Assembly (NCBI RefSeq): GCF_003696265.1 | Contig: NZ_RFFH01000020.1 | Location: forward strand, 46,348-110,347 | Direction of reading: 5' to 3' | DNA: 64,000 nucleotides | DNA from: Nocardia stercoris | GTDB lineage: Bacteria; Actinomycetota; Actinomycetes; Mycobacteriales; Mycobacteriaceae | Shown: piece after piece, positions 16,569-24,920 of the stretch | Layout of the letters: every line of letters starts with the position of its first letter | Numbering within the stretch: the stretch's first letter is position 1 | Notes under the pieces: model-generated | What the model saw: the letters and a program-made list of their open reading frames with translations, nothing else | Database searches by the model: none | What the model was told of the DNA's origin: nothing | Program-made: the position numbers and the translations under genes

Positions 16569-17566
16569 CGGTTGCCCGCCGCGGTGATATCGATCAGATG
16601 TGGTGCGACATCGACGATTCCGTCGGTGACGTGCTGGTCGGCGAAGAACCGGGCGACCTCGGCGAACGCGGCCCGGTCGGCGTCGGTGATCGCGGACACG
16701 GGGCTCAGCGCCCGCAGATCCTCGATCGTGAGGTCCTTCGCCCGTCCGTCGACGGCGTCGGGACCGGCGCTGTGCACGACGTTGATCCCGGCCTCCGGAT
16801 GCTGCCGCAGGGCCACCTCCGCGTCGTGCAGATAGGTGTAGAAGGCCGCCACCACGGCCGGATGCTGCTGCTGGAACTCGTTGCGCACCGCCCAGACCGC
16901 GTAGTTCTGCGATCCGATGTCACCACCGGTGACCAGGAAGTGCTCGCCCGCGTTCGCCCGCTCGGCGATGGAGAAGGTCGACCAGGTGGCCCAGGCGTCG
17001 ACCTGCCCCGAATGCAATACGGCGGCACTCTGATTGGGCTGCAGGTAGACCCGCGTGACCGCCGCGTCGGCGACGTGGTTCTGTGCCAGTGCCCGCAGCA
17101 GCAGGTATTCGGCGGACCCGCCGTGTGAGACCACGACCTTCTTGCCGGCCAGGTCCGCGACCGAGTTGATCCCCGAATTGTCCTTCACCAGAATGCCTTC
17201 GGCGATCTTGTCCGGGGCGACGGCCGCGAACAGCCGGAACCCCGGCTTCTGCGCGAGCGCCGCGATCGCCGAGGTGATCGAGCCTTCGGCGAGATCGAGC
17301 TCGTTGTTGTCCAGCTCCTGCGCGGCCGGGGCGAACGGGCCCGCGCTGCCGGTCCATTCGACCTTCGCGCCGACCTTGGCCAGCGCGGCGTCGAGACTGC
17401 CGTCCTTCTTGCCCAGCGCCAGCGCGCCGGAGTTGCCGGGGTCGGGGATCCGGACGGTGATCGTCGCACCGGAGGCGGGGGAACTGCTGGGCGCGGAGCA
17501 GGCGGTGACGACTGTGGTGAGAGTGAGCGCGGCGGCGACGGCGAGTGCCCGGGTGACGGTGATCAT
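16565..17566 (-). CDS. ssuA: ABC substrate-binding lipoprotein (sulfonate type)
   Basis: A 333-aa lipoprotein. The signal peptide ends in a lipobox with Cys23 (VVTAC), then a Ser/Pro linker. The mature part has SsuA-like landmarks: AEGSITSAIAALAQ, DLAGKKVVVSHGGSAEYLLL and GQVDAWATW. It would be anchored outside the membrane and deliver sulfonates or similar sulfur compounds to the permease. It is 27 bp downstream of the DszB-like gene on the same strand. Its ligand is not known. Confidence 0.9.
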   Translation of the reverse strand: MITVTRALAVAAALTLTTVVTACSAPSSSPASGATITVRIPDPGNSGALALGKKDGSLDAALAKVGAKVEWTGSAGPFAPAAQELDNNELDLAEGSITSAIAALAQKPGFRLFAAVAPDKIAEGILVKDNSGINSVADLAGKKVVVSHGGSAEYLLLRALAQNHVADAAVTRVYLQPNQSAAVLHSGQVDAWATWSTFSIAERANAGEHFLVTGGDIGSQNYAVWAVRNEFQQQHPAVVAAFYTYLHDAEVALRQHPEAGINVVHSAGPDAVDGRAKDLTIEDLRALSPVSAITDADRAAFAEVARFFADQHVTDGIVDVAPHLIDITAAGNR

Positions 17567-17593
17567 CGATGGTTCTCCGAACGTAGGGGTGGA

Positions 17594-18595
17594 TCAGCTG
17601 CGGTGAGCGCGGGCGCGGGCGAGTTCCCGCGCGGCGGCCAAGGGCGCCGGGTCGGCCCAGGCGGCGAGGTCGACCGGCCGGGCCAGGAAGCCGTGGCTGT
17701 GCAGGAACCGCTCCTGCTGCCCCAACAGCGCCAGCCGCGCCGGCGACAGGTCGAGGTGCAGGTCGGCGTGGTCGGTCCAGTCGTAGGCGCCCGCGACTCC
17801 GGTTGCGCCCGCACCGGTTTCGGCGGCGAGGATGCGGGCCACACCGGCCGGATTCGTCGCTGCCCAGTCGGCGGCCTCGATCAGGACCGCGAGGAACCGC
17901 ACCACCACGTCGGGATGGTCGTCGAGCAGCCGCTGGTGCACGGTGACCGGCCGGGGAGTGCCGTTGTTGACCCGGGCGGACCGGTCGGCGAAGGCATCCA
18001 GATCGATCCCGACGACGGCGTCGTAGCGAGCGGCCGCCTCGACGGCGAGCGCGCCCTTGACGTAGACGGCGTCCACCCGGCCGGCGTCGAGGGCCTCCAG
18101 TTCCGCGACCCACTGGTCGGCGCCGGGCGCGGCGTCCACGTCGATCAGTGTCGCGTCGTCGAGGCCGCGACCGGAAGTACCCAGTGCGCCGGCGAACCCG
18201 GCCAGCGCCATGGCCCGCCAGAAGTCGATGGCGATGGCGCGGCGCGGGATGGCCAGCCGCAGCCGAGCCAGATCGTCCGGAGTGACGGCACCGCGACCGC
18301 GCCGGACCAGGATCGCCTGCCGCTCCTCGATCCAGGTCAGCCCGATCAGCCGGGTCGGTTCCCCGTTGGCGCGCGCCCACAGCGCGGGGACGTTGCCGCC
18401 TTCGCGGACCAGGCCGGTGAGGGAATGGGTGAAGTGGCGGTCGCGCGGGACATCGGCTCCGGCGTCCTGCAGGGAACGGACGGCCAGGCCGTCGGCGGCG
18501 AATTCGGCGACCAGCGAGCCTCGGTCCGCGGCGATGCCGGTGGCGGTGGGCACCGGGCAGCGGGTGAACCACAGCGTGTCGAGGGTGGCGGTCAT
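17594..18595 (-). CDS. DszB-like sulfinate desulfinase
   Basis: A 333-aa periplasmic-binding-fold protein without signal peptide. It looks like an SsuA relative, but it carries the catalytic set known from DszB (2-hydroxybiphenyl-2-sulfinate desulfinase). Cys13 is in FTRCPVP (DszB has SNCPVP with Cys27). His54, Arg64 and Gly67 in RHFTHSLTGLVREGG match DszB His60, Arg70 and Gly73 with the same spacing. The C-terminal ending with LALLGQQERFLHSHGFLARPV also follows DszB. Such enzymes cut the C-S bond of aryl sulfinates to give sulfite. It is first in the operon with the Ssu-type importer and LLM monooxygenases. Its substrate is unknown, and dibenzothiophene use is not implied. Confidence 0.72.
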   Translation of the reverse strand: MTATLDTLWFTRCPVPTATGIAADRGSLVAEFAADGLAVRSLQDAGADVPRDRHFTHSLTGLVREGGNVPALWARANGEPTRLIGLTWIEERQAILVRRGRGAVTPDDLARLRLAIPRRAIAIDFWRAMALAGFAGALGTSGRGLDDATLIDVDAAPGADQWVAELEALDAGRVDAVYVKGALAVEAAARYDAVVGIDLDAFADRSARVNNGTPRPVTVHQRLLDDHPDVVVRFLAVLIEAADWAATNPAGVARILAAETGAGATGVAGAYDWTDHADLHLDLSPARLALLGQQERFLHSHGFLARPVDLAAWADPAPLAAARELARARAHRS

Positions 18596-18723
18596 GGCGG
18601 GCCCCGGATCGTTCGGAGGGACAGAGGAATCGGGCGCCGGACTCGGTTGCCGGCGACCGGAATCAGACTGCCGCAGCCGAATCGGACATCCACGATATGG
18701 AATCAGCCGGATTATTAGGTGCC

Positions 18724-18761
18724 GAATTGTCGACGCCCCTTCCGCATTGTGGAATTGTCGA
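18724..18761. promoter_or_regulatory. Direct repeat in the IclR/sulfur-operon gap
   Basis: GAATTGTCGA occurs at 18724-18733 and again at 18752-18761, 28 bp apart, just before the IclR GTG and in the divergent gap with the desulfinase operon. Repeated sites fit binding of an IclR-type dimer of dimers or a sulfur-responsive regulator. Confidence 0.4.
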
Positions 18762-18764
18762 GGC

Positions 18765-19565
18765 GTGACCAGAGATTCGGCTCAACCGCGCGACGGCGCA
18801 CAGGCGGTCCATCGGACGCTCGCCCTGCTGCAGTGTTTCGGGGACAGCCCGCACGACGTCTCGGCATCGGAACTCGCCCGCCGGGCCGGTCTCGCACTGT
18901 CGACCACCCACCGGTTGCTGCAGGCGATGACGGCGACCGGTTTCCTGGAGCAGGACCCGGATACCGCTCGCTACCGGCTGGGACCGACGGTCGCCGAACT
19001 GGGCCGAGTGGCCCGCCATCGCCGCGGTCTGCACCGCGCCGAACCGGAACTCGCCGCGCTGTCGCAGCGCACCGGCGTCACCGCCGACCTCGCCGTGCGG
19101 GTCGGCGCCCACGCCGTGATCCTGGCCGGTGGTTCCCTGGACGGCGACCACGGCCGCGCGCTGCGCCGGCCGCTGCACTCGACGGCGCTGGGCAAAGTCC
19201 TGCTGGCCTGGTCGGACCTGTCCGACGAGCAGATCGCGGCGCTGTCCCCGCTGGCCCCGCTGACGGACCGCACGATCACCGACCCGGTGGCGCTGCGAGC
19301 GGAACTGTCGCGGGTCCGGGCCGCGGGCTTCGCGCTGAACGACGGCGAGTCCGCCTCCGGGGTCCGCACGGTCGCGGTGCCGGTCCTGGACGCGGCGGAC
19401 CGCGCGTGCTTCGCGCTGGCGCTGCGTGCCTCTCCGGCGTCCATCCCCGACCATCGTCTCGCCTGGTTCGCCGCCGAGGCCGCCGCCTGTGCGGACGCGC
19501 TGGAAGTAGTGCTCCTGCCCCCGACTCGGCGCCGGACCGCCGCGCGCCCGCCGATTCGGGCGTAG
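18765..19565 (+). CDS. IclR family transcriptional regulator
   Basis: A 266-aa regulator with an N-terminal winged helix (SASELARRAGLALSTTHRLLQAM) and the C-terminal effector domain (GVTADLAVRVGAHAVILAGGS, HSTALGKVLLAW). The GTG at 18765 gives MTRDSAQPRDGAQAVHRTL, a usual start, although the ribosome site is weak. The frame is open far upstream only as antisense of the sulfur operon. It is divergent from the DszB-like gene, so it is the likely local regulator of organosulfur use. Confidence 0.85.
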   Translation: MTRDSAQPRDGAQAVHRTLALLQCFGDSPHDVSASELARRAGLALSTTHRLLQAMTATGFLEQDPDTARYRLGPTVAELGRVARHRRGLHRAEPELAALSQRTGVTADLAVRVGAHAVILAGGSLDGDHGRALRRPLHSTALGKVLLAWSDLSDEQIAALSPLAPLTDRTITDPVALRAELSRVRAAGFALNDGESASGVRTVAVPVLDAADRACFALALRASPASIPDHRLAWFAAEAAACADALEVVLLPPTRRRTAARPPIRA

Positions 19566-19628
19566 TAGTAGCAGCGCGCGCACCGGGTGCGGTATGCAAG
19601 TCGTGCTGTTGCGACCTCGAGGAGATTC

Positions 19629-20414
19629 ATGACCATCGACCTGCGTGGCGCCCGCGTGCTGCTCACGGGAGCCACCGGCGGCATCGGGCATGCCATCGCC
19701 CGCGCCCTGCATGCCCAGGGCGCGGTGCTCACGATCACCGGCCGCCGCACCGAGGCGCTCGACGCGCTGGCCGCGGAGCTGAGCGCCACCGCGCTCGCCG
19801 CCGACCTGGCCCGGCCCGAGGCGCCGCAGGAGCTGCTCGAGCAGGCGGGCCGGGTCGACGTCCTCATCGCGAACGCGGCGCTGCCCGGGGTGGGACCGCT
19901 GACCGAGTTCAGCACGGAAAAGCTCGACAGCAACCTGGCCGTGAACTTGCGCGCGCCGATCATTCTGGCGCGATCCGTGCTGCCCGGCATGCTCGAGCGT
20001 GGCAGCGGACACCTCGTGTTCATCGGATCGGTGTCGGGTCTGACCGCATCTCCCGGCGGATCCATCTACAGCGCAACGAAGTTCGGGCTGCGTGGTCTGG
20101 CCGCGGGTCTGCGCCAGGACCTCCACGGCACCGGGGTCGGTGTCTCCTTGGTCATGCCGGGATTCGTCCGGGATGCCGGGATGTTCGTCGATTCCGGCAT
20201 GCAGCTGCCACCCGGCGTGCGCACGGTCAGTCCGGAGCGGGTCGCCGGTTGTGTGGTCCGGGCGGTCCGGCGCGACAAGGGTGAGATCGTCGCCGCCCCG
20301 CTCGAGATGCGGATCGCCGCGAGACTGGGCTCGGTCGCGCCCGGGCTCAACGCCGCCGTCCAGCGGATGGCCGGGGCCGCGGATATCACCGCGACGCACA
20401 CCGGCACCCGGTAG
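19629..20414 (+). CDS. SDR family oxidoreductase
   Basis: A 261-aa short-chain dehydrogenase. The cofactor motif is TGATGGIGHAIARAL, the NAG-like motif is NAALPGVG, catalytic Ser is in GSVSG and Tyr/Lys in YSATK. The ATG at 19629 follows GAGGAG. The C-terminal part has the MPGFVRDAGMF loop common in actinobacterial SDRs that act on lipids or acyl groups. It follows the IclR gene by 63 bp and precedes the hydrogenase operon by 152 bp. It is probably not part of that operon. Confidence 0.87.
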   Translation: MTIDLRGARVLLTGATGGIGHAIARALHAQGAVLTITGRRTEALDALAAELSATALAADLARPEAPQELLEQAGRVDVLIANAALPGVGPLTEFSTEKLDSNLAVNLRAPIILARSVLPGMLERGSGHLVFIGSVSGLTASPGGSIYSATKFGLRGLAAGLRQDLHGTGVGVSLVMPGFVRDAGMFVDSGMQLPPGVRTVSPERVAGCVVRAVRRDKGEIVAAPLEMRIAARLGSVAPGLNAAVQRMAGAADITATHTGTR

Positions 20415-20451
20415 ACCGGCCGATACCCGTCGGCGAGCAGGCGCGGAAGCA

Positions 20452-20470
20452 CATACCGGGGTCTGGTATG
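20452..20470. promoter_or_regulatory. Inverted repeat upstream of the hydrogenase operon
   Basis: CATACC and GGTATG are separated by 7 bp, about 100 bp upstream of hypA. It is the only clear palindrome in the 152-bp leader of the operon, so it is a candidate regulator site. A TATGCT at 20514-20519 could be the -10 element, but no -35 at proper spacing is convincing. Confidence 0.4.
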
Positions 20471-20566
20471 CGGGCAGGCGGCTTAGCGAACTTTTGGCAA
20501 ATCATCATCGGCGTATGCTGAGCGGGTAGGCGACCGGCGACGATATCCGATGAATCGAGATGTCCG

Positions 20567-20941
20567 ATGCACGAGTTGGCAATCGCGCAGGGGATCGTGG
20601 ACGGGGTGGTGGAGCACGCGGGTGCCCGGCGCGTGCACCAGGTGACCGTCGCTGTCGGGGCGCTGTGCGCGGTGGTGCCGGATGCGTTGCGCTTCGCGTT
20701 CGAGCTGGCTGCTGAGGGCACCGTCGCCGAGGGTGCGGAGTTGATCGTCGAGGACGTGCCCGCCCGCGCCGCGTGCCGGTCCTGTGGGGCCGACTTCGTC
20801 CTGCGTGATCCGATTCCGTTGTGCGCCTGCGGAAGTGCCGACATCTCGGTCCGGTCCGGGCTGGATCTGCGAATCAGTTCGATGGAGGTGAGTGATCCAT
20901 GTGCGCGACCTGCGGCTGCGGCGGCAACAGTGGAGCGGTGA
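20567..20941 (+). CDS. hypA: Hydrogenase nickel metallochaperone HypA
   Basis: A 124-aa HypA. The N-terminus MHELAIAQ keeps the nickel-binding His2, and a zinc site is formed by CRSC and CAC (residues about 70-90). The second pair is C-x-C rather than the usual C-x2-C. It passes nickel to the hydrogenase large subunit together with HypB. The C-terminus (after ISSMEVS) is about 16 residues longer than usual, and the gene overlaps hypB by 43 bp in another frame. It is the first gene of the operon. Confidence 0.92.
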   Translation: MHELAIAQGIVDGVVEHAGARRVHQVTVAVGALCAVVPDALRFAFELAAEGTVAEGAELIVEDVPARAACRSCGADFVLRDPIPLCACGSADISVRSGLDLRISSMEVSDPCARPAAAAATVER

Positions 20942-21921
20942 TCACCGGCCCGCACGACGAGCAGTACGACGGCGACGGTCGTCGGCCTGACCACGACGCG
21001 GACCACCGCGAGCACGATCGGGCGGACGGCCGCGAGCGCCGGCACGACCACTCGCACGACCACGACCACGAGCACTCGCACGACCACGACTATGCGCACG
21101 ACCACGACGATGCGCACGACCACGACTATGCGCACGACCACGACGATGCGCACGACCACGACTATGCGCACGAACACGACCATGCGCACGAACACGACCA
21201 TGCGCACTCGCACGGCCATGAGCACCCCCATGACCACACCCATGTGGCGACCGAGACCGTCACCCTCGAACAAAAGGTCCTCGCCAAGAACGACGAACTG
21301 GCCCAACGCAATCGGCAATGGCTCGCCGACCGCGGCATCCTGGCGCTGAACGTCACCAGTTCCCCCGGCGCGGGCAAGACCACCCTGCTCGAACGCACCG
21401 TCCGCGACTGCACGGACATCCCGATCGGTGTCATCGAGGGCGATCAGGAGACCCGGCTCGACGCGCAGCGGATCGAGGCGACGGGATGCCGTGCGGTGCA
21501 GATCAATACGGGTTCCGGCTGCCACCTGGACGCCGCCATGACCCGTGGCGCGCTCGATGCCCTGGACCCGCCGCCCGGCAGTGTGGTGATCATCGAGAAC
21601 GTCGGAAATCTGGTGTGCCCGGCCCTGTTCGACCTCGGCGAGTACGCGAAGGTAGTCGTGATCTCGGTGACCGAGGGCACCGACAAACCGCTGAAATACC
21701 CGCACATGTTCGCCGCCGCCGGCCTGATGCTGATCAACAAGATCGACCTGTTGCCGTACGTCGATTTCGACCTGCACGCCTGCGTCCGGTACGCCCGCTC
21801 GGCCAACCCGGACCTGGCCGTGTGCGCGGTGTCGGCGACGACCGGCGCGGGTCTGAGCAGCTGGTACGACTGGTTGCGGGCGGGTTGCCGATCCGTTGAG
21901 GTTCCAATTCCGCAGGCATAG
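20899..21921 (+). CDS. hypB: Hydrogenase nickel incorporation GTPase HypB
   Basis: A 340-aa GTPase. The N-terminus MCATCGCG matches the high-affinity nickel site of HypB. Residues about 30-115 are a His/Asp-rich stretch with repeats such as AHDHDD that can store nickel. The G domain follows: P-loop SSPGAGKTTLLE, GDQET, the metal-binding Cys-His in GSGCHLD, and NKIDL. The ATG at 20899 follows GGAGGTGAG. It uses GTP hydrolysis to load nickel with HypA. The His-rich region is unusually long and encoded by 18-bp repeats. Confidence 0.93.
   Translation: MCATCGCGGNSGAVITGPHDEQYDGDGRRPDHDADHREHDRADGRERRHDHSHDHDHEHSHDHDYAHDHDDAHDHDYAHDHDDAHDHDYAHEHDHAHEHDHAHSHGHEHPHDHTHVATETVTLEQKVLAKNDELAQRNRQWLADRGILALNVTSSPGAGKTTLLERTVRDCTDIPIGVIEGDQETRLDAQRIEATGCRAVQINTGSGCHLDAAMTRGALDALDPPPGSVVIIENVGNLVCPALFDLGEYAKVVVISVTEGTDKPLKYPHMFAAAGLMLINKIDLLPYVDFDLHACVRYARSANPDLAVCAVSATTGAGLSSWYDWLRAGCRSVEVPIPQA
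21091..21198 (+). repeat. 18-bp coding tandem repeat in hypB
   Basis: Six near-identical 18-bp units of the form TATGCGCACGACCACGAC encode alternating six-residue blocks (YAHDHD, DAHDHD, YAHEHD, HAHEHD). Less regular His/Asp units flank it. Because the period is a multiple of three, unit gain or loss changes nickel-binding capacity without breaking the frame. Confidence 0.85.
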
Positions 21922-21939
21922 ACTGTGAGGGTCTGTAGT

Positions 21940-21953
21940 GCACATTCGTGTGC
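21940..21953. promoter_or_regulatory. Inverted repeat between hypB and the small subunit
   Basis: GCACA-TTCG-TGTGC lies in the 94-bp gap between hypB and the hydrogenase small-subunit gene. It may be an RNA hairpin or an operator for an internal promoter that raises structural gene expression. This gap is one of the widest inside the operon. Confidence 0.3.
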
Positions 21954-22015
21954 CTGACTTGTGACGGCTTCGAGCCGGATCGGCCTGCCCCGCCCGGCTC
22001 GGGAAGGTGGCGCTG

Positions 22016-23071
22016 ATGCCCACGCAGGAAGCAGTCCGGGCCGAGGAAGCGCTGATACACGTCCTGTGGATCAACGCCGGACTCAGCTGTGACGGTGATT
22101 CGGTGGCGCTGACTGCCGCCACCCAGCCCAGTGTCGAGGAGATCGCTCTCGGAGCGCTGCCCGGCCTGCCCAAGATCGCCGTGCATTGGCCGCTGATCGA
22201 CTTCGAATGCGGCCCGACCGGGGGAGCCGACGACTTCCTCGAATGGTTCTTCAAGGCCGATCGGGGTGAACTCGAGCCGTTCGTGCTGGTCGTCGAGGGA
22301 TCCATTCCGAACGAGCAACTCCACGACGACGGCTACTGGTGCGGTTTCGGCAACAACCCAGAGACGAACCAGCCCATGACGACCAGTGAATGGCTCGACC
22401 GGCTGGCGCCGAAGGCCACCGCGATAGTGGCGGCCGGTACCTGCGCCACCTACGGCGGTATCCACGCCATGGCCGGGAATCCGACCGGCGCGATGGGTGT
22501 TCCGGACTATCTGGGCTGGGAGTGGAAGTCCAAGGCGGGAATTCCGATCGTCTGCGTGCCCGGCTGCCCGATCCAGCCGGACAATCTGTCGGAGACGCTG
22601 ACCTACCTCCTCTACATGGCGACCGGCCAGGCGCCGATGATTCCGCTCGACGAATCATTGCGCCCGAAGTGGCTCTTCGGTGCGACGGTGCACGAGGGCT
22701 GCGACCGGGCCGGCTACTACGAAGAGGGCGACTTCGCGCACGAATACGGATCACCGAAGTGCATCGTGAAACTGGGATGCTGGGGTCCGGTCGTGAAATG
22801 CAATGTGCCCAAACGTGGTTGGCTCAACGGTGTCGGCGGGTGCCCCAACGTGGGCGGCATCTGTATCGGCTGCACCATGCCCGGTTTCCCGGACAAGTTC
22901 ATGCCGTTCATGGACGAACCGCCGGGCGGGAAGCTGTCGTCGACGGCGTCAGGGCTGTACGGATCGGTGATCCGCAGCCTGCGGCACATCACCGGCCGCA
23001 CGGTCGACAAGGAGCCGCACTGGCGGCACAAGGGGGAGAAACTCGACACAGGGGCCACCCGCACCTGGTAG
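22016..23071 (+). CDS. hhyS: [NiFe] hydrogenase small subunit, group 1h (actinobacterial)
   Basis: A 351-aa electron-transfer subunit. No Tat signal is present; the chain starts at residue 1 with the domain. The proximal-cluster motif is CDGD (Cys25, Asp28) instead of the usual Cys-x2-Cys, matching the 3Cys-1Asp cluster reported for the actinobacterial-type hydrogenase of Ralstonia. Other cluster ligands are visible: GTCATYGG, VPGCPIQPDN, HEGCDRAGYYEEG, KLGCWGP, GGCPNVGGICIGC. The ATG at 22016 follows GGGAAGG. With the large subunit it oxidises H2, in known relatives at atmospheric levels, and passes electrons to the respiratory chain. Confidence 0.93.
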   Translation: MPTQEAVRAEEALIHVLWINAGLSCDGDSVALTAATQPSVEEIALGALPGLPKIAVHWPLIDFECGPTGGADDFLEWFFKADRGELEPFVLVVEGSIPNEQLHDDGYWCGFGNNPETNQPMTTSEWLDRLAPKATAIVAAGTCATYGGIHAMAGNPTGAMGVPDYLGWEWKSKAGIPIVCVPGCPIQPDNLSETLTYLLYMATGQAPMIPLDESLRPKWLFGATVHEGCDRAGYYEEGDFAHEYGSPKCIVKLGCWGPVVKCNVPKRGWLNGVGGCPNVGGICIGCTMPGFPDKFMPFMDEPPGGKLSSTASGLYGSVIRSLRHITGRTVDKEPHWRHKGEKLDTGATRTW

Positions 23072-23083
23072 GAGGACGTCCCG

Positions 23084-24880
23084 ATGACGCAGATCATCCC
23101 GGAGCCGTCGCATGTGAAGATCGAGCCGGATTCGCTCGTCGAAATGGCGTGGGACCCGATCACCCGAATCGTCGGCAGCCTCGGCATATACACGAAAATC
23201 GATTTCGCGAACCGCGAAGTGGCCGAGTGTCACAGCACCTCGTCCATCTTCCGCGGGTACTCGATCTTCATGCGCGGCAAGGATCCTCGTGACGCGCACT
23301 TCATCACCAGCCGCATCTGCGGTATCTGCGGCGACAACCACGCCACCTGTTCCTGCTACTGCCAGAACATGGCCTACGGAGTGCATCCGCCGGCATTGGG
23401 CGAGTGGATCGTCAACCTCGGCGAGGCCGCGGAATACATGTTCGATCACAACATCTTCCAGGAGAACCTGGTCGGCGTGGACTTCTGCGAGAAGATGGTC
23501 GCGGAGACCAATCCGAGTGTGCTGGACCGGGCGCGCCGGACCGAGGCGCCGCACGCCGCCATGCACGGCTACCGCACCGTCGGCGACATCATGGAGGCGC
23601 TGAACCCGTTCACCGGTGAGTTCTACCGGGAGGCGTTACAGGTCAGCCGCTACACGCGAGAGATGTTCTGCCTCATGGAAGGTCGGCACGTGCACCCGTC
23701 CACGCTGTATCCCGGCGGGGTAGGCACGGTGGCGACCGTCCAGTTGATGACCGACTACATGACCCGGCTGATGCGGTACGTCGAGTTCATGAAGAAGGTC
23801 GTGCCGATGCACGACGACCTGTTCGACTTCTTCTACGACGCGATACCCGGCTACGAGCAGGTCGGATTGCGGCGCACGCTGCTGGGTTGCTGGGGCTCGT
23901 TCCAGGACCCGGAGGTCTGCAGGTTCGATTACCGGACCATGGCGGACTGGGGCCGCCGGATGTTCGTGACGCCCGGCGTCGTGGTGGACGGGAAACTGGT
24001 CACCACCTCCCTGGTCGACATCAACCTGGGCCTGCGGATCCTGCTCGGCAGTTCGTATTACGAGGACTGGACTGATCAGGAGATGTTCGTGAAGACCGAT
24101 CCGCTGGGCAATCCGGTGGACCGGCGGCACCCGTGGAACCAGCACACCAACCCCAAGCCGCAGAAGCGCGACCTGGAGGACAAGTACAGCTGGGTGATGT
24201 CGCCGCGCTGGTTCGACGGCACCGACCATCTGGCGCTCGACACCGGTGGCGGGCCACTGGCCCGACTGTGGGCGACGGCGCTGGCCGGGCTGGTCGACAT
24301 CGGTTACGTGCGCTCGACCGGGCACAGCGTGCAGATCAACCTGCCCAAGACCGCCCTGAAGGGGCCGGTGGAGTTCGAGTGGAAGATCCCCGTCCACGGC
24401 AGCAACACCATCGAACGCGACCGGGCCCGCACCTACTTCCAGGCCTATGCGGCGGCGTGCGCCCTGCACTTCGCCGAGCAAGCGCTGGCGGAGATCCGGG
24501 CCGGGCACACCAAGACCTGGGAGCCGTTCGAGGTGCCCGACGAGGCGATCGGATGCGGCTTCACCGAGGCCGTGCGGGGTGTGCTCTCGCACCACATGGT
24601 GATCCGCGACGGCAAGATCGCCAACTACCACCCGTACCCACCCACGCCCTGGAATGCGAGCCCCCGCGACAGTTTCGGCACGCCGGGACCGTACGAGGAC
24701 GCCGTGCAGGGCCAGCCGATCTTCGAGGAGAACGACCGCGAGCACTTCAAGGGCATCGACATCATGCGGACCGTCCGTAGCTTCGACCCCTGCCTGCCGT
24801 GCGGTGTGCACATGTATCTCGGTCAGGGCAAGACGCTCGACGCCCTGCACTCGCCGACCCAGGCACTGACCGCCGAATAA
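23084..24880 (+). CDS. hhyL: [NiFe] hydrogenase large subunit, group 1h
   Basis: A 598-aa catalytic subunit. The N-terminal nickel ligands are Cys79 and Cys82 in RICGICGDNH, and the C-terminal pair is Cys570 and Cys573 in DPCLPCGVH. A 22-residue tail after His576 should be removed by the endopeptidase encoded at 28596 once nickel is in place. The sequence CSCYCQNMAYGVHPP after the first motif is typical of the actinobacterial group 1h enzymes. It is 12 bp downstream of the small-subunit gene. Family members take up trace H2 during starvation. Confidence 0.94.
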   Translation: MTQIIPEPSHVKIEPDSLVEMAWDPITRIVGSLGIYTKIDFANREVAECHSTSSIFRGYSIFMRGKDPRDAHFITSRICGICGDNHATCSCYCQNMAYGVHPPALGEWIVNLGEAAEYMFDHNIFQENLVGVDFCEKMVAETNPSVLDRARRTEAPHAAMHGYRTVGDIMEALNPFTGEFYREALQVSRYTREMFCLMEGRHVHPSTLYPGGVGTVATVQLMTDYMTRLMRYVEFMKKVVPMHDDLFDFFYDAIPGYEQVGLRRTLLGCWGSFQDPEVCRFDYRTMADWGRRMFVTPGVVVDGKLVTTSLVDINLGLRILLGSSYYEDWTDQEMFVKTDPLGNPVDRRHPWNQHTNPKPQKRDLEDKYSWVMSPRWFDGTDHLALDTGGGPLARLWATALAGLVDIGYVRSTGHSVQINLPKTALKGPVEFEWKIPVHGSNTIERDRARTYFQAYAAACALHFAEQALAEIRAGHTKTWEPFEVPDEAIGCGFTEAVRGVLSHHMVIRDGKIANYHPYPPTPWNASPRDSFGTPGPYEDAVQGQPIFEENDREHFKGIDIMRTVRSFDPCLPCGVHMYLGQGKTLDALHSPTQALTAE

Positions 24881-24920
24881 CCCGCGTTGCCGCGGCGGCG
24901 GCCCGTTGTGAGAGGAGGCG

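Noticed and set aside
20494..20519. TTGGCA/TATGCT as a sigma-70 promoter for hypA
   Set aside because: The spacer is only 14 bp, too short for usual promoters.
21091..21198. CRISPR-like array
   Set aside because: The 18-bp units have no unique spacers, are in frame and encode a His-rich HypB segment.
22007..22100. Tat signal peptide on the hydrogenase small subunit
   Set aside because: No twin-arginine motif or hydrophobic stretch is present before the first Fe-S ligand, and the upstream bases are the ribosome site.
20386..22305. Minus-strand frame across hypA/hypB with Val/Arg-rich repeats
   Set aside because: The repeat is the complement of the HypB His/Asp stretch. HypA and HypB are certain on the other strand.
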